Assembly (NCBI RefSeq): GCF_034366625.1 | Contig: NZ_JAXMIH010000023.1 | Location: 496,001-560,000, forward strand | Source: Prosthecobacter sp. | GTDB taxonomy: Bacteria; Verrucomicrobiota; Verrucomicrobiia; Verrucomicrobiales; Verrucomicrobiaceae | Length of the DNA: 64,000 bases | Direction: 5' to 3' | In this document: piece by piece, positions 17,065 to 25,924 of the stretch | Position numbering within the stretch: position 1 is the first letter of the stretch | Layout of the letters: each line of letters opens with the position of its first letter | Notes under the pieces: generated by a model | Told to the model about the DNA's origin: nothing | Databases searched by the model: none | Seen by the model: the letters and a program-made list of their open reading frames with translations, nothing else | Translations under genes and position numbers: made by a program

Positions 17065-17517
17065 TTACGCGAGGCGTTTGGTGACTTCAGTCGAGATCGA
17101 CTTGCTGTCAGCACGCCCGGCGACGCGTTCTTGCAGCGCTTTCATGACGCTGCCCATGTCTTTCTTCGAGGTGGCGTCGAGTTCGGCGATGACGGTCTCG
17201 ACCAGCTTGCCCAGATCTTCCGCGCTCATCGCAGCAGGGAGGTATTTTTCCAGTACGACGATCTCAGCCTTGGCGGCGGCCACGGCTTCTGGTCGTCCGG
17301 CTTTCTCCGCACCATCCACGGCATCCTGCAGTTTCTTGATCTCCTTGCGCACGACGGCCAGGGCGTCGGTGTCGCCGAGTTCGCCGTCGGCACCGAGCTT
17401 TTCGATGGCGGCGTATTTGAGGGCGGATTTGAGGTTGCGGATGACGTTGAGAGCCACGGTGTCCTTGGCCCGCATGGCGTTCTTGAGGTCTTCGGAGATG
17501 CTGGCGATAAAGCTCAT
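17065..17517 (-). CDS. GatB/YqeY domain protein
   Basis: 150 residues, typical of stand-alone YqeY proteins: an alpha-helical domain with KNAMRAKDTVALNVIRNLKSALK at the N-terminus, a helical hairpin in the middle (LAVVRKEIKKLQDAV) and EKYLPAAMSAEDL...MGSVMKALQERVAGRAD at the end. The fold resembles the tail of amidotransferase GatB and may bind tRNA, but stand-alone YqeY has no settled function. The ATG at 17517 is chosen because the conserved N-terminal helix begins there; longer in-frame starts add a low-complexity extension. Confidence 0.9.
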   Translation of the reverse strand: MSFIASISEDLKNAMRAKDTVALNVIRNLKSALKYAAIEKLGADGELGDTDALAVVRKEIKKLQDAVDGAEKAGRPEAVAAAKAEIVVLEKYLPAAMSAEDLGKLVETVIAELDATSKKDMGSVMKALQERVAGRADSKSISTEVTKRLA

Positions 17518-17630
17518 GGGAGGATGGATTCGGATTGGTTGATCTGGGGCGCGAGCATGGCGTGGCGCATGGCTTTGTCCAGACGATAGGCAACGTCGGA
17601 TGGATTGCCCTTTGCGCTGCTTCTCCACCC

Positions 17631-18497
17631 GTGCATGATCGGTTTACTGTGCAATTTCGACATCCCAAACACGACCTCTATATTCCCGACGAAACCGAAC
17701 CTTGGACCGCGCTACGTCGCGTGACGCATCTGGGCATTGTATCACATCAGGACGACCTCGAAATCGCCGCGTATCACGGCATCACCGAGTGTTTTAAAAA
17801 TGAAGACCAATGGTTCGGCGGCGTGGTGGTGACGGATGGTGCAGGCAGTCCGCGCAAGGGGCCGTATGCCAAATACACAGACGAGGAAATGCAGAAAGTG
17901 CGCCTCATCGAGCAGCGCAAGGCGGCTTACGTGGGCGAGTACAGCATCATGGTGCAGCTCGGCTACCCGAGCGAGGACATCAAAAAGCCGAAGCATGAGC
18001 CGGCCGTGGCAGACTTGAGGTTCGTACTGGAGCATGCCCAGCCCAAGATTCTCTATCTTCACAATCCCTGTGACAGGCATGACACGCATGTGGCGACTTT
18101 TCTGCGGTGTCTGGAGGCCATTCGCGAACTGCCGCCGGAAATGCGTCCTGAGAAGGTCTATGGTTGCGAAGTCTGGCGCAAGCTCGACTGGCTGCTTTCT
18201 GATGACAAGGTGATGCTGTGGGTGGACAAGCACCCACACATGCTGCGCCCGCTGCTGGGGGTGTTTGACTCCCAGATCAGCGGCGGCAAGCGCTATGACC
18301 TGGCCGAGGAAGGCCTGCGCCACGCCAATGCGACTTACTTCGACTCGCACACGACGGACAACACCAGCCTGCTCACCTTTGCGATGGATCTGACGCCGCT
18401 GACGCAGGATGACAGCCTGTGCCCAGTCGAATACTCAGTGAACTATGTGAAGCGCCTCGAAACGGATGTGCGCGATCGCGTGAAGAAGTTCATGTGA
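17631..18497 (+). CDS. PIG-L family deacetylase
   Basis: About 288 residues. The metal site is VSHQDDLEIAAYHG, matching the family H-x-D-D pattern with Gln in place of the usual Pro, and DRHDTHVATFLRCLEA supplies the later histidine. PIG-L/LmbE proteins deacetylate N-acetylglucosaminyl compounds or related amides using zinc. The start is uncertain: GTG at 17631 and GTG at 17649 are both good, while a TTG further upstream (17535) looks too early. The gene is divergent from the YqeY-like gene and ends at a strong bidirectional terminator. The substrate cannot be inferred from the neighbours. Confidence 0.85.
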   Translation: MHDRFTVQFRHPKHDLYIPDETEPWTALRRVTHLGIVSHQDDLEIAAYHGITECFKNEDQWFGGVVVTDGAGSPRKGPYAKYTDEEMQKVRLIEQRKAAYVGEYSIMVQLGYPSEDIKKPKHEPAVADLRFVLEHAQPKILYLHNPCDRHDTHVATFLRCLEAIRELPPEMRPEKVYGCEVWRKLDWLLSDDKVMLWVDKHPHMLRPLLGVFDSQISGGKRYDLAEEGLRHANATYFDSHTTDNTSLLTFAMDLTPLTQDDSLCPVEYSVNYVKRLETDVRDRVKKFM

Positions 18498-18506
18498 TCA
18501 CAAAAA

Positions 18507-18533
18507 ATGCCAGCCGGAGCGACCGGCTGGCAT
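18507..18533. terminator. Bidirectional terminator between PIG-L and cyclophilin genes
   Basis: ATGCCAGCCGG and CCGGCTGGCAT make a perfect 11-bp stem with a 5-base loop (AGCGA). A-rich sequence precedes it and TTTGAGATTTT follows, fitting termination of the two convergent genes. Confidence 0.88.
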
Positions 18534-18565
18534 TTGAGATTTTGAATCGAGGCGTCTGCGGGAAA

Positions 18566-19153
18566 TTATTCCGCGAGCTTGGCGCTCTTGATGATGATCG
18601 GCTCCACCGGGACATCACCGTGCTGGCCTTTGCTGCTGGTGGCGACAGCGGCCATGGCAGCGACCACATCCATGCCTTTGCTCACCTTGCCGAAGACGCA
18701 GTAGCCCCAGCCGTCCTGGCCGGGGTAGTCGAGGAAGCTGTTATCCTTGAGATTGATGAAGAACTGCGAGCTGGCGCTGTGTGGATTCGGCGTGCGGGCC
18801 ATGGCGAGGGTGCCTTTGACGTTCTTGAGGCCGTTCTTGGCTTCGTTCTCGATGTTGGCGTCGGTGGCCTTCTGTTGCATGTCGGGGGTGAAGCCGCCGC
18901 CTTGGATCATGAAGTCGGGGATCACGCGGTGGAAGATCAGGCCGTCGTAGTGGCCTTTCTTCACGTAGCTGACGAAGTTGGCGACGGAGATCGGCGCCTT
19001 GGCGGCGTCGAGTTCGAGTTCGATGGTGCCTTTGGAGGTTTCCATCACGATTTTCACTGGTTTGGCGTCACTCACGGTTTGTGCTGGGGTTGTGCCGGTC
19101 AGACCGGCAAGTGTAAACACGATGGCGGCAAGAGTCGGTGCGATTGATTTCAT
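18566..19153 (-). CDS. Exported cyclophilin-type peptidyl-prolyl isomerase
   Basis: 195 residues. A signal peptide (about 1-25, ending TTPAQT) is followed by a compact bacterial cyclophilin domain: LIFHRVIPDFMIQGGGF, LAMARTPNPHSASSQFFINL and WGYCVFGKVSKGMDVV. The catalytic arginine and the QFFINL core are present, so cis-trans prolyl isomerase activity in the periplasm is expected. The ATG at 19153 starts the signal peptide; a longer in-frame start has no conserved sequence. Its 3' end faces the PIG-L terminator. Confidence 0.95.
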   Translation of the reverse strand: MKSIAPTLAAIVFTLAGLTGTTPAQTVSDAKPVKIVMETSKGTIELELDAAKAPISVANFVSYVKKGHYDGLIFHRVIPDFMIQGGGFTPDMQQKATDANIENEAKNGLKNVKGTLAMARTPNPHSASSQFFINLKDNSFLDYPGQDGWGYCVFGKVSKGMDVVAAMAAVATSSKGQHGDVPVEPIIIKSAKLAE

Positions 19154-19258
19154 AGTGGTTTGGTTGGGGGCCGCGAATGAGCCACGAAGACCTTGATTTG
19201 CAATGATCAAAATCACCACCGGCATGTCAGCGGGAACCGAGCTGTCTGAAAACAACTC

Positions 19259-19293
19259 GGCCCGGAAGGACCCAACCAAAATCCTTCCGGGCC
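19259..19293. terminator. Hairpin downstream of the small membrane protein gene
   Basis: GGCCCGGAAGGA and TCCTTCCGGGCC form a perfect 12-bp stem with an 11-base loop. On the minus strand the 3' side reads GAGTTGTTTTC, a weak T-tract, so it may terminate the 19456-19896 transcript ahead of the cyclophilin gene. Confidence 0.65.
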
Positions 19294-19455
19294 TTTAGGT
19301 GACCAGAGAGACCCCAACCATGAAGCGACTCTCCAGCTCGTTGTGTTTTTCCCCCAGGCGAACCCGGGGAAAGTTTGTGTGGCTTGCGCCCCAACTGAGT
19401 TCTTGATAGAGCAGCCGCCGGGCCAAGTTTGGTGACGAAGTTCAGATTTTTACAA

Positions 19456-19896
19456 TCAGGGCGAAGATTCACTCCCGCCGGAGAGATTTTGGATCACAAC
19501 GACCAGCGGTTCAAAGAGCGCGGTGACGGCGAGATGACCGGTCACGATCAACGTCAGTGCTGTCACCATGGCAGTGACCCATACATAGCGGGCACGTTTG
19601 ACCGTGAACATCAAAACCGTCGCCAGCGCGGTGAACAACCAGATCACCGCCAGCAGCGGCAGCGCATGGTCGAGCAGCAGGTTGGTCAGGGTGGGCAGCT
19701 TGGCCTTCGATCCCAGCATGTCTTCGAAGATCTGCTCAAACTTGGGCGCCACCAGCAGCACGCGTGTACAGTAATAGAGCGGCAGAATATTCAACACCAC
19801 AAAGACGCAGCGAATGCCAAACGCCCATTCTTTGACCTCGGCGCTCAGCTTGGAGTCATCGCCGGAAACCGCTGTGCTTTCGTTTTGAGTGTACAT
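19456..19896 (-). CDS. Small membrane protein with GspF-like segment
   Basis: 146 residues, with a hydrophilic N-terminus and three predicted membrane helices (about 30-46, 76-97, 107-130). The stretch PKFEQIFEDMLGSKAKLPTLTNLLL (about 51-75) resembles the periplasmic-side segment of type II secretion GspF/PilC proteins, so it may be a shrunken relative, but no full GspF domain exists here. Function unknown. It stands between the M16 peptidase (upstream on the minus strand) and the cyclophilin. Confidence 0.65.
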   Translation of the reverse strand: MYTQNESTAVSGDDSKLSAEVKEWAFGIRCVFVVLNILPLYYCTRVLLVAPKFEQIFEDMLGSKAKLPTLTNLLLDHALPLLAVIWLFTALATVLMFTVKRARYVWVTAMVTALTLIVTGHLAVTALFEPLVVVIQNLSGGSESSP

Positions 19897-19974
19897 GAAA
19901 CAGGCAATACCAAATCCGACACCGGTCTGTCACGCACAAACATCATGCTGCTTCAGCAACGCCGCAGAACATCA

Positions 19975-22539
19975 CTACTTCGGCGTCACGCGGACGATGA
20001 AGGCTTTCTTCTCACCGAAGTATTTGGCGGCGACACGCTGGATCTCCTTGGCGGAGATGTCCGCCATGATGCCGGGAAGTTTTTGGAAATGATCCCAGCC
20101 GAGGCCATTGACTTCGTTCCAGGCGCAGATGTCGGCCATGCCGGTGTTGCCCTGCTGCGCACGCAGCCATGATGAACGCCACGTCACGCGGGCACGGTCG
20201 ATTTCATCGACGGTGAGACCGTTGGCGGCGAGATCGTTGATCTGGGCCATGAGTTCTTTCTCGGCGAGCTTCACCTTTTTGGGATCGGTGCCGACGTAGA
20301 AGTAAAAGGCGCCTGCACCCATGGCGGCGAAGTTTTGCGCGCCGACATAGTAGGCGAGACCGAGTTCTTCGCGGATGCGGTTGAACAAACGGCTGCCCAT
20401 GTCGCTGCAAGCTTCGTCGATGAGGTTGAGTGCATGCACATCGCGATCTTCGAGGCCGACGGTGCGAAAGCCGACGACGATGACGGCCTGTTCTTTGTCG
20501 AGATGCTCCGTCCATGCGGCAGGTTTGGCGCTGGCGTGGTATTCACGCCCTTGGGCGATCTGGCGGGGGCCGCGGGGAAGTTTGGCGAAGGTTTTTTCGA
20601 CCTGTTTCTTGATCTCAGCCGCTTTCACGTCGCCGAATACGGAGATGACACCGTTGCCGGTGGCGAAGCTGGCGTGCAGCATGTTGCGGCAGTCGGTGAG
20701 CTTCAATGCGGCAACAGTCTGCTCGTTGCCGAGCGCGGTGCGGTGAAACGGCTGGCCGGCGAAGATCTCGCGGCGTGCCTTGCGCATGGCAACGGTGAGT
20801 GGATCTTCCTGTTCCTCAATGATGTTGGCGATCTGACGCTTCTTCACTTCGGCGAGCTGCGGCGGTGGCAGGGCAGGATTGAGGATGAGATCGGCCAGCA
20901 GGTCGAGCGCGGCGGTTTCATCGCCGCGCATGACATCGGCGCCGAGGATGTAGCGATGCGCGTCGGCGGTGCAGTGCAGGCTGCCGCCGCGATTTTCGAG
21001 TTCGGCGGCGATTTGGGCTGCGGCACGCTTTTTGGTGCCTTTGAGCAGCATTTGTGCGGAAATCATCGTCACACCAGCGGTGAGGTCGGTTTCAGCGAGA
21101 ACACCGGCGAGGAAGTTGGTGCGCACGCTGACGAGCGGCAGACGCGGGTTTTCACCGACGAGCAGGATGAGGCCATTGGTGAGCTTGAAACGCTGAATGG
21201 CCGGGCGTGCGGAGTCGGTGGTGGAACCGGCCTTGCTCGCGGTTTCAACCTCGGGGCCGACGAGCACGGTGCTGAAACTGTTTTGCGGCAGATAACGACG
21301 TGCGGCATCACGAATCACGTCTGGCGTGAGAGCGGAGATGGCGGCGAGGAACTGGCGCTGGTAATCGAGCGAGCCGGAGAGCAGCCAGCCGTTGCCGAGG
21401 GTGCCCGCCTGGCCTTTCACGGTGCTTAACGCACGCACCTGGCTGCTGAGCGTGGCGCACACGGCTTTGTCGAGTTCCGCATGGCCGGGACCGGTGCGCT
21501 GCATCTGTGCGATGACTTCGTGCATGCCGCGTTGCAGTTTCTCGGCATCGGCTGGATTGCATTCGGCCTCGATGGTGAACAAACCACACTCGGGCGCGCA
21601 CCAGGCACCGGCCGAGACGTAGTGCGCGAGGCTGCGCTTCTCGCGCAGTTCTTGATACAGGCGTGAGCTGCGCCCAGCGCCGAGCAGGAAGGCCAGCACG
21701 TCGAGCGCGGCCTTGTCGGCATGGCTTTCACCGGGAATCTGCCAGCCGAGCGCGATGCGCGTGAGATCGGTGGCGAAGTTTTTCGCGGCGAAGCGACTGC
21801 CCTGCTGGCGCGGTTCGTCAGGAAGCTGCACGGGGTCAAAGGCACGGCGCTGCCATTCGCCGAAGTGGCTGCGGACGGTCTCGACGACAGCGGCGGTCTC
21901 GACATCGCCCGTGATGACGATGAAGCAGTTGTTCGGCACATAATGACGCTGCACGAAGCCATGAACATCCGCACGGGTGATTTGATCGAAAACGGCACGA
22001 TGACCGATGATGGGATGACGCAGCGGATGCTGACGGAAGGCGGTGGCTTGCAGCAGATGCTGGATGGTGCTGCCGGGATCATCGTGATCCATCGCCATTT
22101 CGCGGCGGATGACGTCCTTTTCGCGCGTGAGTTCCTCCGCATCGATCTTCGAGTGGCGGATCATGTCGGCGAGAATATCGAGATAGCCGTCCGCGTGCTC
22201 GGCGAGGCCGTCGATCCAATACACCGTGCGGTTGAAGGACGTATAGGCGTTCACATAACCGCCGAGCGCCTGGATGTTCTGCGAAATCTGCGCGGCCTCG
22301 CGCTTCTCGGTGCCCTTGAACAACATGTGCTCCACGCAGTGCGCGATGCCGGCGCCGCAGTGCTGCTCCTCATGCAAACTGCCGGCCTTGATCCACACCT
22401 GCACGCTGACGAGCGGATGCGCGTGATCTTCGCGCACGATGACTTCGAGCCCATTGTCCAACGTGGTCACGCTGGCATCCAGCGGCGGAACAGTGATGGC
22501 GGTGGATGCGGAACTGGCGCGGCGCAGGACTTTTTTCAT
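19975..22539 (-). CDS. M16 family zinc metallopeptidase (pitrilysin-like, two-half protein)
   Basis: 854 residues: two halves, each with an M16 core. The first half carries the inverted zinc motif HCVEH in AHCVEHMLFKGT (around residue 67) with downstream glutamates of the HxxEH...E type; the second half starts near 450 (IQRFKLTNGLILLVGENP) and lacks HxxEH, as expected for the substrate-gating half. Such proteins degrade peptides; some verrucomicrobial ones are cytoplasmic as there is no signal peptide. The start overlaps the upstream Minf_1886-like stop by ATGA, so the two are translationally coupled. Confidence 0.93.
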   Translation of the reverse strand: MKKVLRRASSASTAITVPPLDASVTTLDNGLEVIVREDHAHPLVSVQVWIKAGSLHEEQHCGAGIAHCVEHMLFKGTEKREAAQISQNIQALGGYVNAYTSFNRTVYWIDGLAEHADGYLDILADMIRHSKIDAEELTREKDVIRREMAMDHDDPGSTIQHLLQATAFRQHPLRHPIIGHRAVFDQITRADVHGFVQRHYVPNNCFIVITGDVETAAVVETVRSHFGEWQRRAFDPVQLPDEPRQQGSRFAAKNFATDLTRIALGWQIPGESHADKAALDVLAFLLGAGRSSRLYQELREKRSLAHYVSAGAWCAPECGLFTIEAECNPADAEKLQRGMHEVIAQMQRTGPGHAELDKAVCATLSSQVRALSTVKGQAGTLGNGWLLSGSLDYQRQFLAAISALTPDVIRDAARRYLPQNSFSTVLVGPEVETASKAGSTTDSARPAIQRFKLTNGLILLVGENPRLPLVSVRTNFLAGVLAETDLTAGVTMISAQMLLKGTKKRAAAQIAAELENRGGSLHCTADAHRYILGADVMRGDETAALDLLADLILNPALPPPQLAEVKKRQIANIIEEQEDPLTVAMRKARREIFAGQPFHRTALGNEQTVAALKLTDCRNMLHASFATGNGVISVFGDVKAAEIKKQVEKTFAKLPRGPRQIAQGREYHASAKPAAWTEHLDKEQAVIVVGFRTVGLEDRDVHALNLIDEACSDMGSRLFNRIREELGLAYYVGAQNFAAMGAGAFYFYVGTDPKKVKLAEKELMAQINDLAANGLTVDEIDRARVTWRSSWLRAQQGNTGMADICAWNEVNGLGWDHFQKLPGIMADISAKEIQRVAAKYFGEKKAFIVRVTPK

Positions 22540-22949
22540 GAAGATTTGGCCTCACGACCAAGCCGGGCGGAGGAAGGAAGAAAGGGTTCGGAGAAGGCGG
22601 TGGCGAAATCATAGCCGCCGGCGAAGTCTTCGAGACTGTCGCCGTCGTTTTTGCCGAAGTAGCCGACGGTGATGAGGTTGTACACGATGTTGCCGACGTC
22701 TTCGCCGCGCTGGAGGCCCCATTGATTGAGGAGGATGGCAGACATGGGGCCGTATTCGGCCAAAACGTGGTCGCGGAAGCCGGCGAGCAGTTCTTGGCCG
22801 CTGACGTGCTGATCGTCGGCGTTTTCATCGCGAAATTTCTTCGCCGCGATGTGCAGCGCATCACGCACCAGCTCATACGCGGCCGGATGGTAGCGTGGGT
22901 CTTGATGAATCGAGCGCCGGACGGCCTCGCCAAAGCTGATGGAAGTCAT
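22536..22949 (-). CDS. Minf_1886-like protein of unknown function
   Basis: 137 residues with the features of the Minf_1886 family: FGEAVRRSIHQDPRYHPAAYELVRDAL at the N-terminus, ADDQHVSGQELLAGFRDH and a C-terminal NIVYNLITVGYFGKNDGDS segment. The family is typical of Planctomycetes-Verrucomicrobia and has no known function. The ATG at 22949 is chosen because it begins the conserved helix; it sits close behind the glycosyltransferase gene (32 bp) and its stop overlaps the start of the M16 peptidase. Confidence 0.85.
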   Translation of the reverse strand: MTSISFGEAVRRSIHQDPRYHPAAYELVRDALHIAAKKFRDENADDQHVSGQELLAGFRDHVLAEYGPMSAILLNQWGLQRGEDVGNIVYNLITVGYFGKNDGDSLEDFAGGYDFATAFSEPFLPSSARLGREAKSS

Positions 22950-22980
22950 GAGCGGGCAGATGGATGCATTGCCATGAGCT

Positions 22981-24276
22981 TTAAACGGCGGAAGCACGGG
23001 CTTCAAGCAGCACGGCCTCAAAACGCTCGGCCATGCGGCTGGCGCTGAATTCCTGGCGCACTTTTGCCATCGCGGCTTTGGATAATTTCTCACGCAGTTC
23101 GTCGTCGTTGAGCAGCGCTTCCAGGGCGTCGGCGAGAGCTTTAGGGTCATCCGGCTTGCACAACACACCACCTTCGGTGGCGGCGATGAGTTCGGGGAAG
23201 GCGGCGTGATCGGGCTGCACGACGGGAACTCCGCTGGCGGCGGCCTCGATGACGTAGAGTCCAAACGCCTCGCCATAGGTGGCAGGGACGCTGAAGACGG
23301 TAAGGTCGTGGAAGAAGTGAACTTTGTCCTTGAAGCTGAGATTGGGATGAAACTCGACTCGATTCGCGAGTCCGGCGGCCTTGAGCTTGTCCACGAGTCC
23401 GGCGACATATTTCTCATCGACGGGTGTCTTGGCGCCGCCGATGCGCAGTTTCACGCGCGGCACGGTGCCGCGCTTGGCGAGATCGATGAAGGCATCGACG
23501 AGGGTGGTGAGCCCTTTGCCGTGGATCATGCGGGCGAAGTAGCCAATCACCGGCCAGTTCGGGTCCGGTGATGATGTGGTGAAGGACGACGCATCAATGC
23601 CGTTGGGAATGACTTTGATTTGAGTGGGCTCTGCAGCGAGGCGCTGGCGCATGAGATCAGCGTAGTACTGGCTCGGGGCGATGAAACGGCGGATGCTGCG
23701 GGCGTTGGTGCGCATGGCGTCCCAGCACTGCTCGCGATACGGATCGGGCAGCGTGTCGAGAAAGGAGTCTTCGCCTTGGAGAGAGCAGACGACGGGAAGG
23801 CCGAGTTCTGTTTCAATCGTGGGCGCGAGGCCGGTGAGCAGGCTGTTGGAGAAGGAGACCACGTCAAACTTCGGTTCACTGCGAATCCATTCGATGAGTT
23901 TCTGCCACTCGCCCCACTGGCGGCCTTCAGTGCCGAGCAGGCTGCCGAGAGCCATTTCACCAAGGGCCTTGGGGCTGGTCATGCCCATGCGGCGGGCGGC
24001 TTTTCGCAAACGATCCGGCGTGTTCAGCCAACGATGGACGAACTTCGGCAGCTTGTGGAACCAGGTGAACTTCTGCTGCAAAAACAGCGAGATGCCGCCG
24101 ATCTGCACCGGCAGCTCCTGTGTCCCGAATTCGCGGTCGGTGACGAGCGGGAGATACAGCGGCAGCATCATGGCATCGTGACCGCGCGCGCGGAGCGCCT
24201 TGATGAGCGCATGGTCACGCAAGCAGCTTCCGCAGTGGAAATTGCCGGTGCCGGGGGTCAGGTGAAGGATGCGCAT
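22981..24276 (-). CDS. Family 4 glycosyltransferase
   Basis: 431 residues with two Rossmann domains of the GT-B fold. The N-terminus MRILHLTPGTGNFHCGSCLRDHALIKAL is the acceptor domain with a Cys-rich loop; the C-terminus has VIGYFARMIHGKGLTTLVDAF and EAFGLYVIEAAASGVPVV (the E-x7-E nucleotide-sugar motif). It would transfer a sugar from a nucleotide donor to a lipid or polysaccharide acceptor; the acceptor is unknown. The ATG at 24276 follows a repeat block and begins the conserved domain. It is the first gene of the glycosyltransferase-Minf_1886-M16 run. Confidence 0.92.
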   Translation of the reverse strand: MRILHLTPGTGNFHCGSCLRDHALIKALRARGHDAMMLPLYLPLVTDREFGTQELPVQIGGISLFLQQKFTWFHKLPKFVHRWLNTPDRLRKAARRMGMTSPKALGEMALGSLLGTEGRQWGEWQKLIEWIRSEPKFDVVSFSNSLLTGLAPTIETELGLPVVCSLQGEDSFLDTLPDPYREQCWDAMRTNARSIRRFIAPSQYYADLMRQRLAAEPTQIKVIPNGIDASSFTTSSPDPNWPVIGYFARMIHGKGLTTLVDAFIDLAKRGTVPRVKLRIGGAKTPVDEKYVAGLVDKLKAAGLANRVEFHPNLSFKDKVHFFHDLTVFSVPATYGEAFGLYVIEAAASGVPVVQPDHAAFPELIAATEGGVLCKPDDPKALADALEALLNDDELREKLSKAAMAKVRQEFSASRMAERFEAVLLEARASAV

Positions 24277-24278
24277 CG

Positions 24279-24373
24279 AAAATGACGAATGACGGAATTC
24301 AGAATGACGAATGAACGACGAATCCTGAATGTCGGAAACCATTCGTCATTCGACATTCCGCATTCGTCATTTG
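24279..24373. repeat. Interspersed GACGAATG/CATTCGTC repeat, copy 2
   Basis: Several AATGACGAATGA words on one arm and CATTCGTCATTCG/CATTCGTCAT on the other form a long imperfect inverted repeat between ilvN and the glycosyltransferase gene. It shares its core words with 9187-9268 and 58858-58880. Confidence 0.8.
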
Positions 24374-24376
24374 GAC

Positions 24377-24922
24377 TTACGTCTCAGTGAGGCCGCGGGC
24401 CATGACGACTTTGCCGGTGCGGACGGTTTCAACGATGTCGAATTTGCCGAGGAGGCGGACGGCAGCGTCGAGCTTGTCGGTGTTGCCAGCGATGAGGGCG
24501 ATGAGGCTGTCTTCCTGAAGATCGACGGTCTTGCCGTTGTAGTGCTCGATGATCTGGAGGATCTCGGTGCGCTCGGCAGCGCTGGCGGCGACTTTGATGA
24601 GAACGAGTTCTTTGGAAACGGCGTCGCGGTCGGTGTGCTCGATGCAGTGGATGACGTCTATAAGCTTGTTCACCTGCATGATGATCTGGTGCAGGCCTTC
24701 TGGATGGCCGCTGATGCCGATGGTCATGCGGCTGAAGCGCGGATCACGCGTCTGGGAGACGACGAGGGACTCGATGTTGAAGCCACGACGGCTGAACACG
24801 GCGCAGATGCGGCCGAGGACGCCGGGCTGGTTGTTCACCATGACGCTGAGCGTGTGAATGTTGATGATGTCAGCCAGCGGGGCGGGCTTTTTATCGGAGG
24901 TGGCGGGGATGCGGTCGCTCAT
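24377..24922 (-). CDS. ilvN: Acetolactate synthase regulatory (small) subunit
   Basis: 181 residues with two ACT-type domains. The N-terminal domain HTLSVMVNNQPGVLGRICAVFSRRGFNIESLVVSQT is the valine-binding signature and the second domain carries ELVLIKVAASAAERTEILQII. It binds the catalytic subunit IlvB and gives feedback inhibition by branched-chain amino acids. It is normally just downstream of ilvB; here it is separated from it by a DNA methyltransferase gene. The ATG at 24922 follows the inverted-repeat gap at 24959-25034. Confidence 0.95.
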   Translation of the reverse strand: MSDRIPATSDKKPAPLADIINIHTLSVMVNNQPGVLGRICAVFSRRGFNIESLVVSQTRDPRFSRMTIGISGHPEGLHQIIMQVNKLIDVIHCIEHTDRDAVSKELVLIKVAASAAERTEILQIIEHYNGKTVDLQEDSLIALIAGNTDKLDAAVRLLGKFDIVETVRTGKVVMARGLTET

Positions 24923-24958
24923 GGTGGTTTCGGGTGGAGTTGGAGGTATTGAATCTTT

Positions 24959-25034
24959 CTCTTCCTCTTACTCCTACTCTTCCTCCCTTTCGGGCGTCTC
25001 CATCCGGGAGGAGGAGTAAGAGTAGGAGGAAGAG
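24959..25034. repeat. Long CT-rich inverted repeat
   Basis: A 29-bp arm at 24959-24987 pairs with 25006-25034 with three mismatches around an 18-base loop. The arms are built from CTC/CTT-and-TAC words (CTCTTCCTCTTACTC and its complement). It sits in the gap between the methyltransferase and ilvN, so a transcript crossing it would carry a large hairpin. It could attenuate ilvN or end methyltransferase transcription; no strong U-tract is evident. Confidence 0.8.
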
Positions 25035-25039
25035 GAGGA

Positions 25040-25885
25040 TTAGCTGAAAAGATCGGCTTCTGGCCGGGAGGAGGCTTTTCGGGGCTTTGGCTTCGCGGCC
25101 GACTTGGGGGAGATGGGCGTTTTGAGGCGTTTTTGGGTGATGTGGACGTAGGCCGAGTCTTTTTCGATGCCGATCCATTGGCGTCCGAGGCGCTGAGCGG
25201 CGGCGGCGGTGGTGCCGGAGCCGAGGAAGGGGTCGATGACGAGGTCTCCGGCGTCGGTGGAGCAGGCGATGAGCTTGTCGATGAGGTCGATGGGCTTTTG
25301 CGAGGGGTGGCCACATTTTTCCTTCGAGTTCCCCTTCAAGCTGGGTACGCGGAGGATGTTGGTGGCGAATTTGCCGGCTTCGAGATGGGCGCGACGGGCG
25401 TCCATGTCTTTGTAGCGTTTGTCTCTGAGGTAGGTCTCGATGGTCTTGGCATCGTAGGGGATGCGGACGGCGTCTTTGTTGAACTTCACGCGCTCGCCTT
25501 TGCGCATGACGAGCACCATTTCATACTGCGGGGTGAAGCTGTCGCGGCGCTCGTCATAGCCCACCGCACGGTCCCAGATGATGAGATCGTGAAACTGATG
25601 CTGCTGAGTGAGCCGTGACATGAGGTGCAGGAAGGTGTGCTCGCGTTTGCCTAGCTGGCCGAAGATGAAGGCGAGGCCGTCATCGCGGAGGACGCGCATG
25701 GATTGAGCCACCCACTCCTCGCACCAGGCGAGGTAGTCGGCGGCTGTTTTCCATTGAGTATCCCAGGCTTCATTTTCGAGAACGTTGAAGTAAGGCGGAT
25801 CGGCGATGATGACTTGGGCGACGGCATCGGGGAGTTTTTGAAGTTCCTGGAGGGCGTCGCCGTGGATGACTTGGTTGGTTTTCAT
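25040..25885 (-). CDS. Solitary DNA adenine/cytosine-N4 methyltransferase
   Basis: 281 residues, a beta-type amino-methyltransferase with motif IV early (ADPPYFNV, about 29-36) and the SAM-binding motif I late (DPFLGSGTTAAAAQ, about 219-232). LKGNSKEKCGHPSQKPIDLIDKL is the usual segment before motif I. It would transfer methyl to N6-adenine or N4-cytosine in a short site; the site is not readable here. No restriction-like gene lies nearby, so it is an orphan enzyme. It sits between ilvB and ilvN. The C-terminal tail is basic (PKSAAKPKPRKASS). Confidence 0.92.
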   Translation of the reverse strand: MKTNQVIHGDALQELQKLPDAVAQVIIADPPYFNVLENEAWDTQWKTAADYLAWCEEWVAQSMRVLRDDGLAFIFGQLGKREHTFLHLMSRLTQQHQFHDLIIWDRAVGYDERRDSFTPQYEMVLVMRKGERVKFNKDAVRIPYDAKTIETYLRDKRYKDMDARRAHLEAGKFATNILRVPSLKGNSKEKCGHPSQKPIDLIDKLIACSTDAGDLVIDPFLGSGTTAAAAQRLGRQWIGIEKDSAYVHITQKRLKTPISPKSAAKPKPRKASSRPEADLFS

Positions 25886-25924
25886 CGGCCATCGTGACGC
25901 GCTCTCGCGAGCGCGCCGACACTG

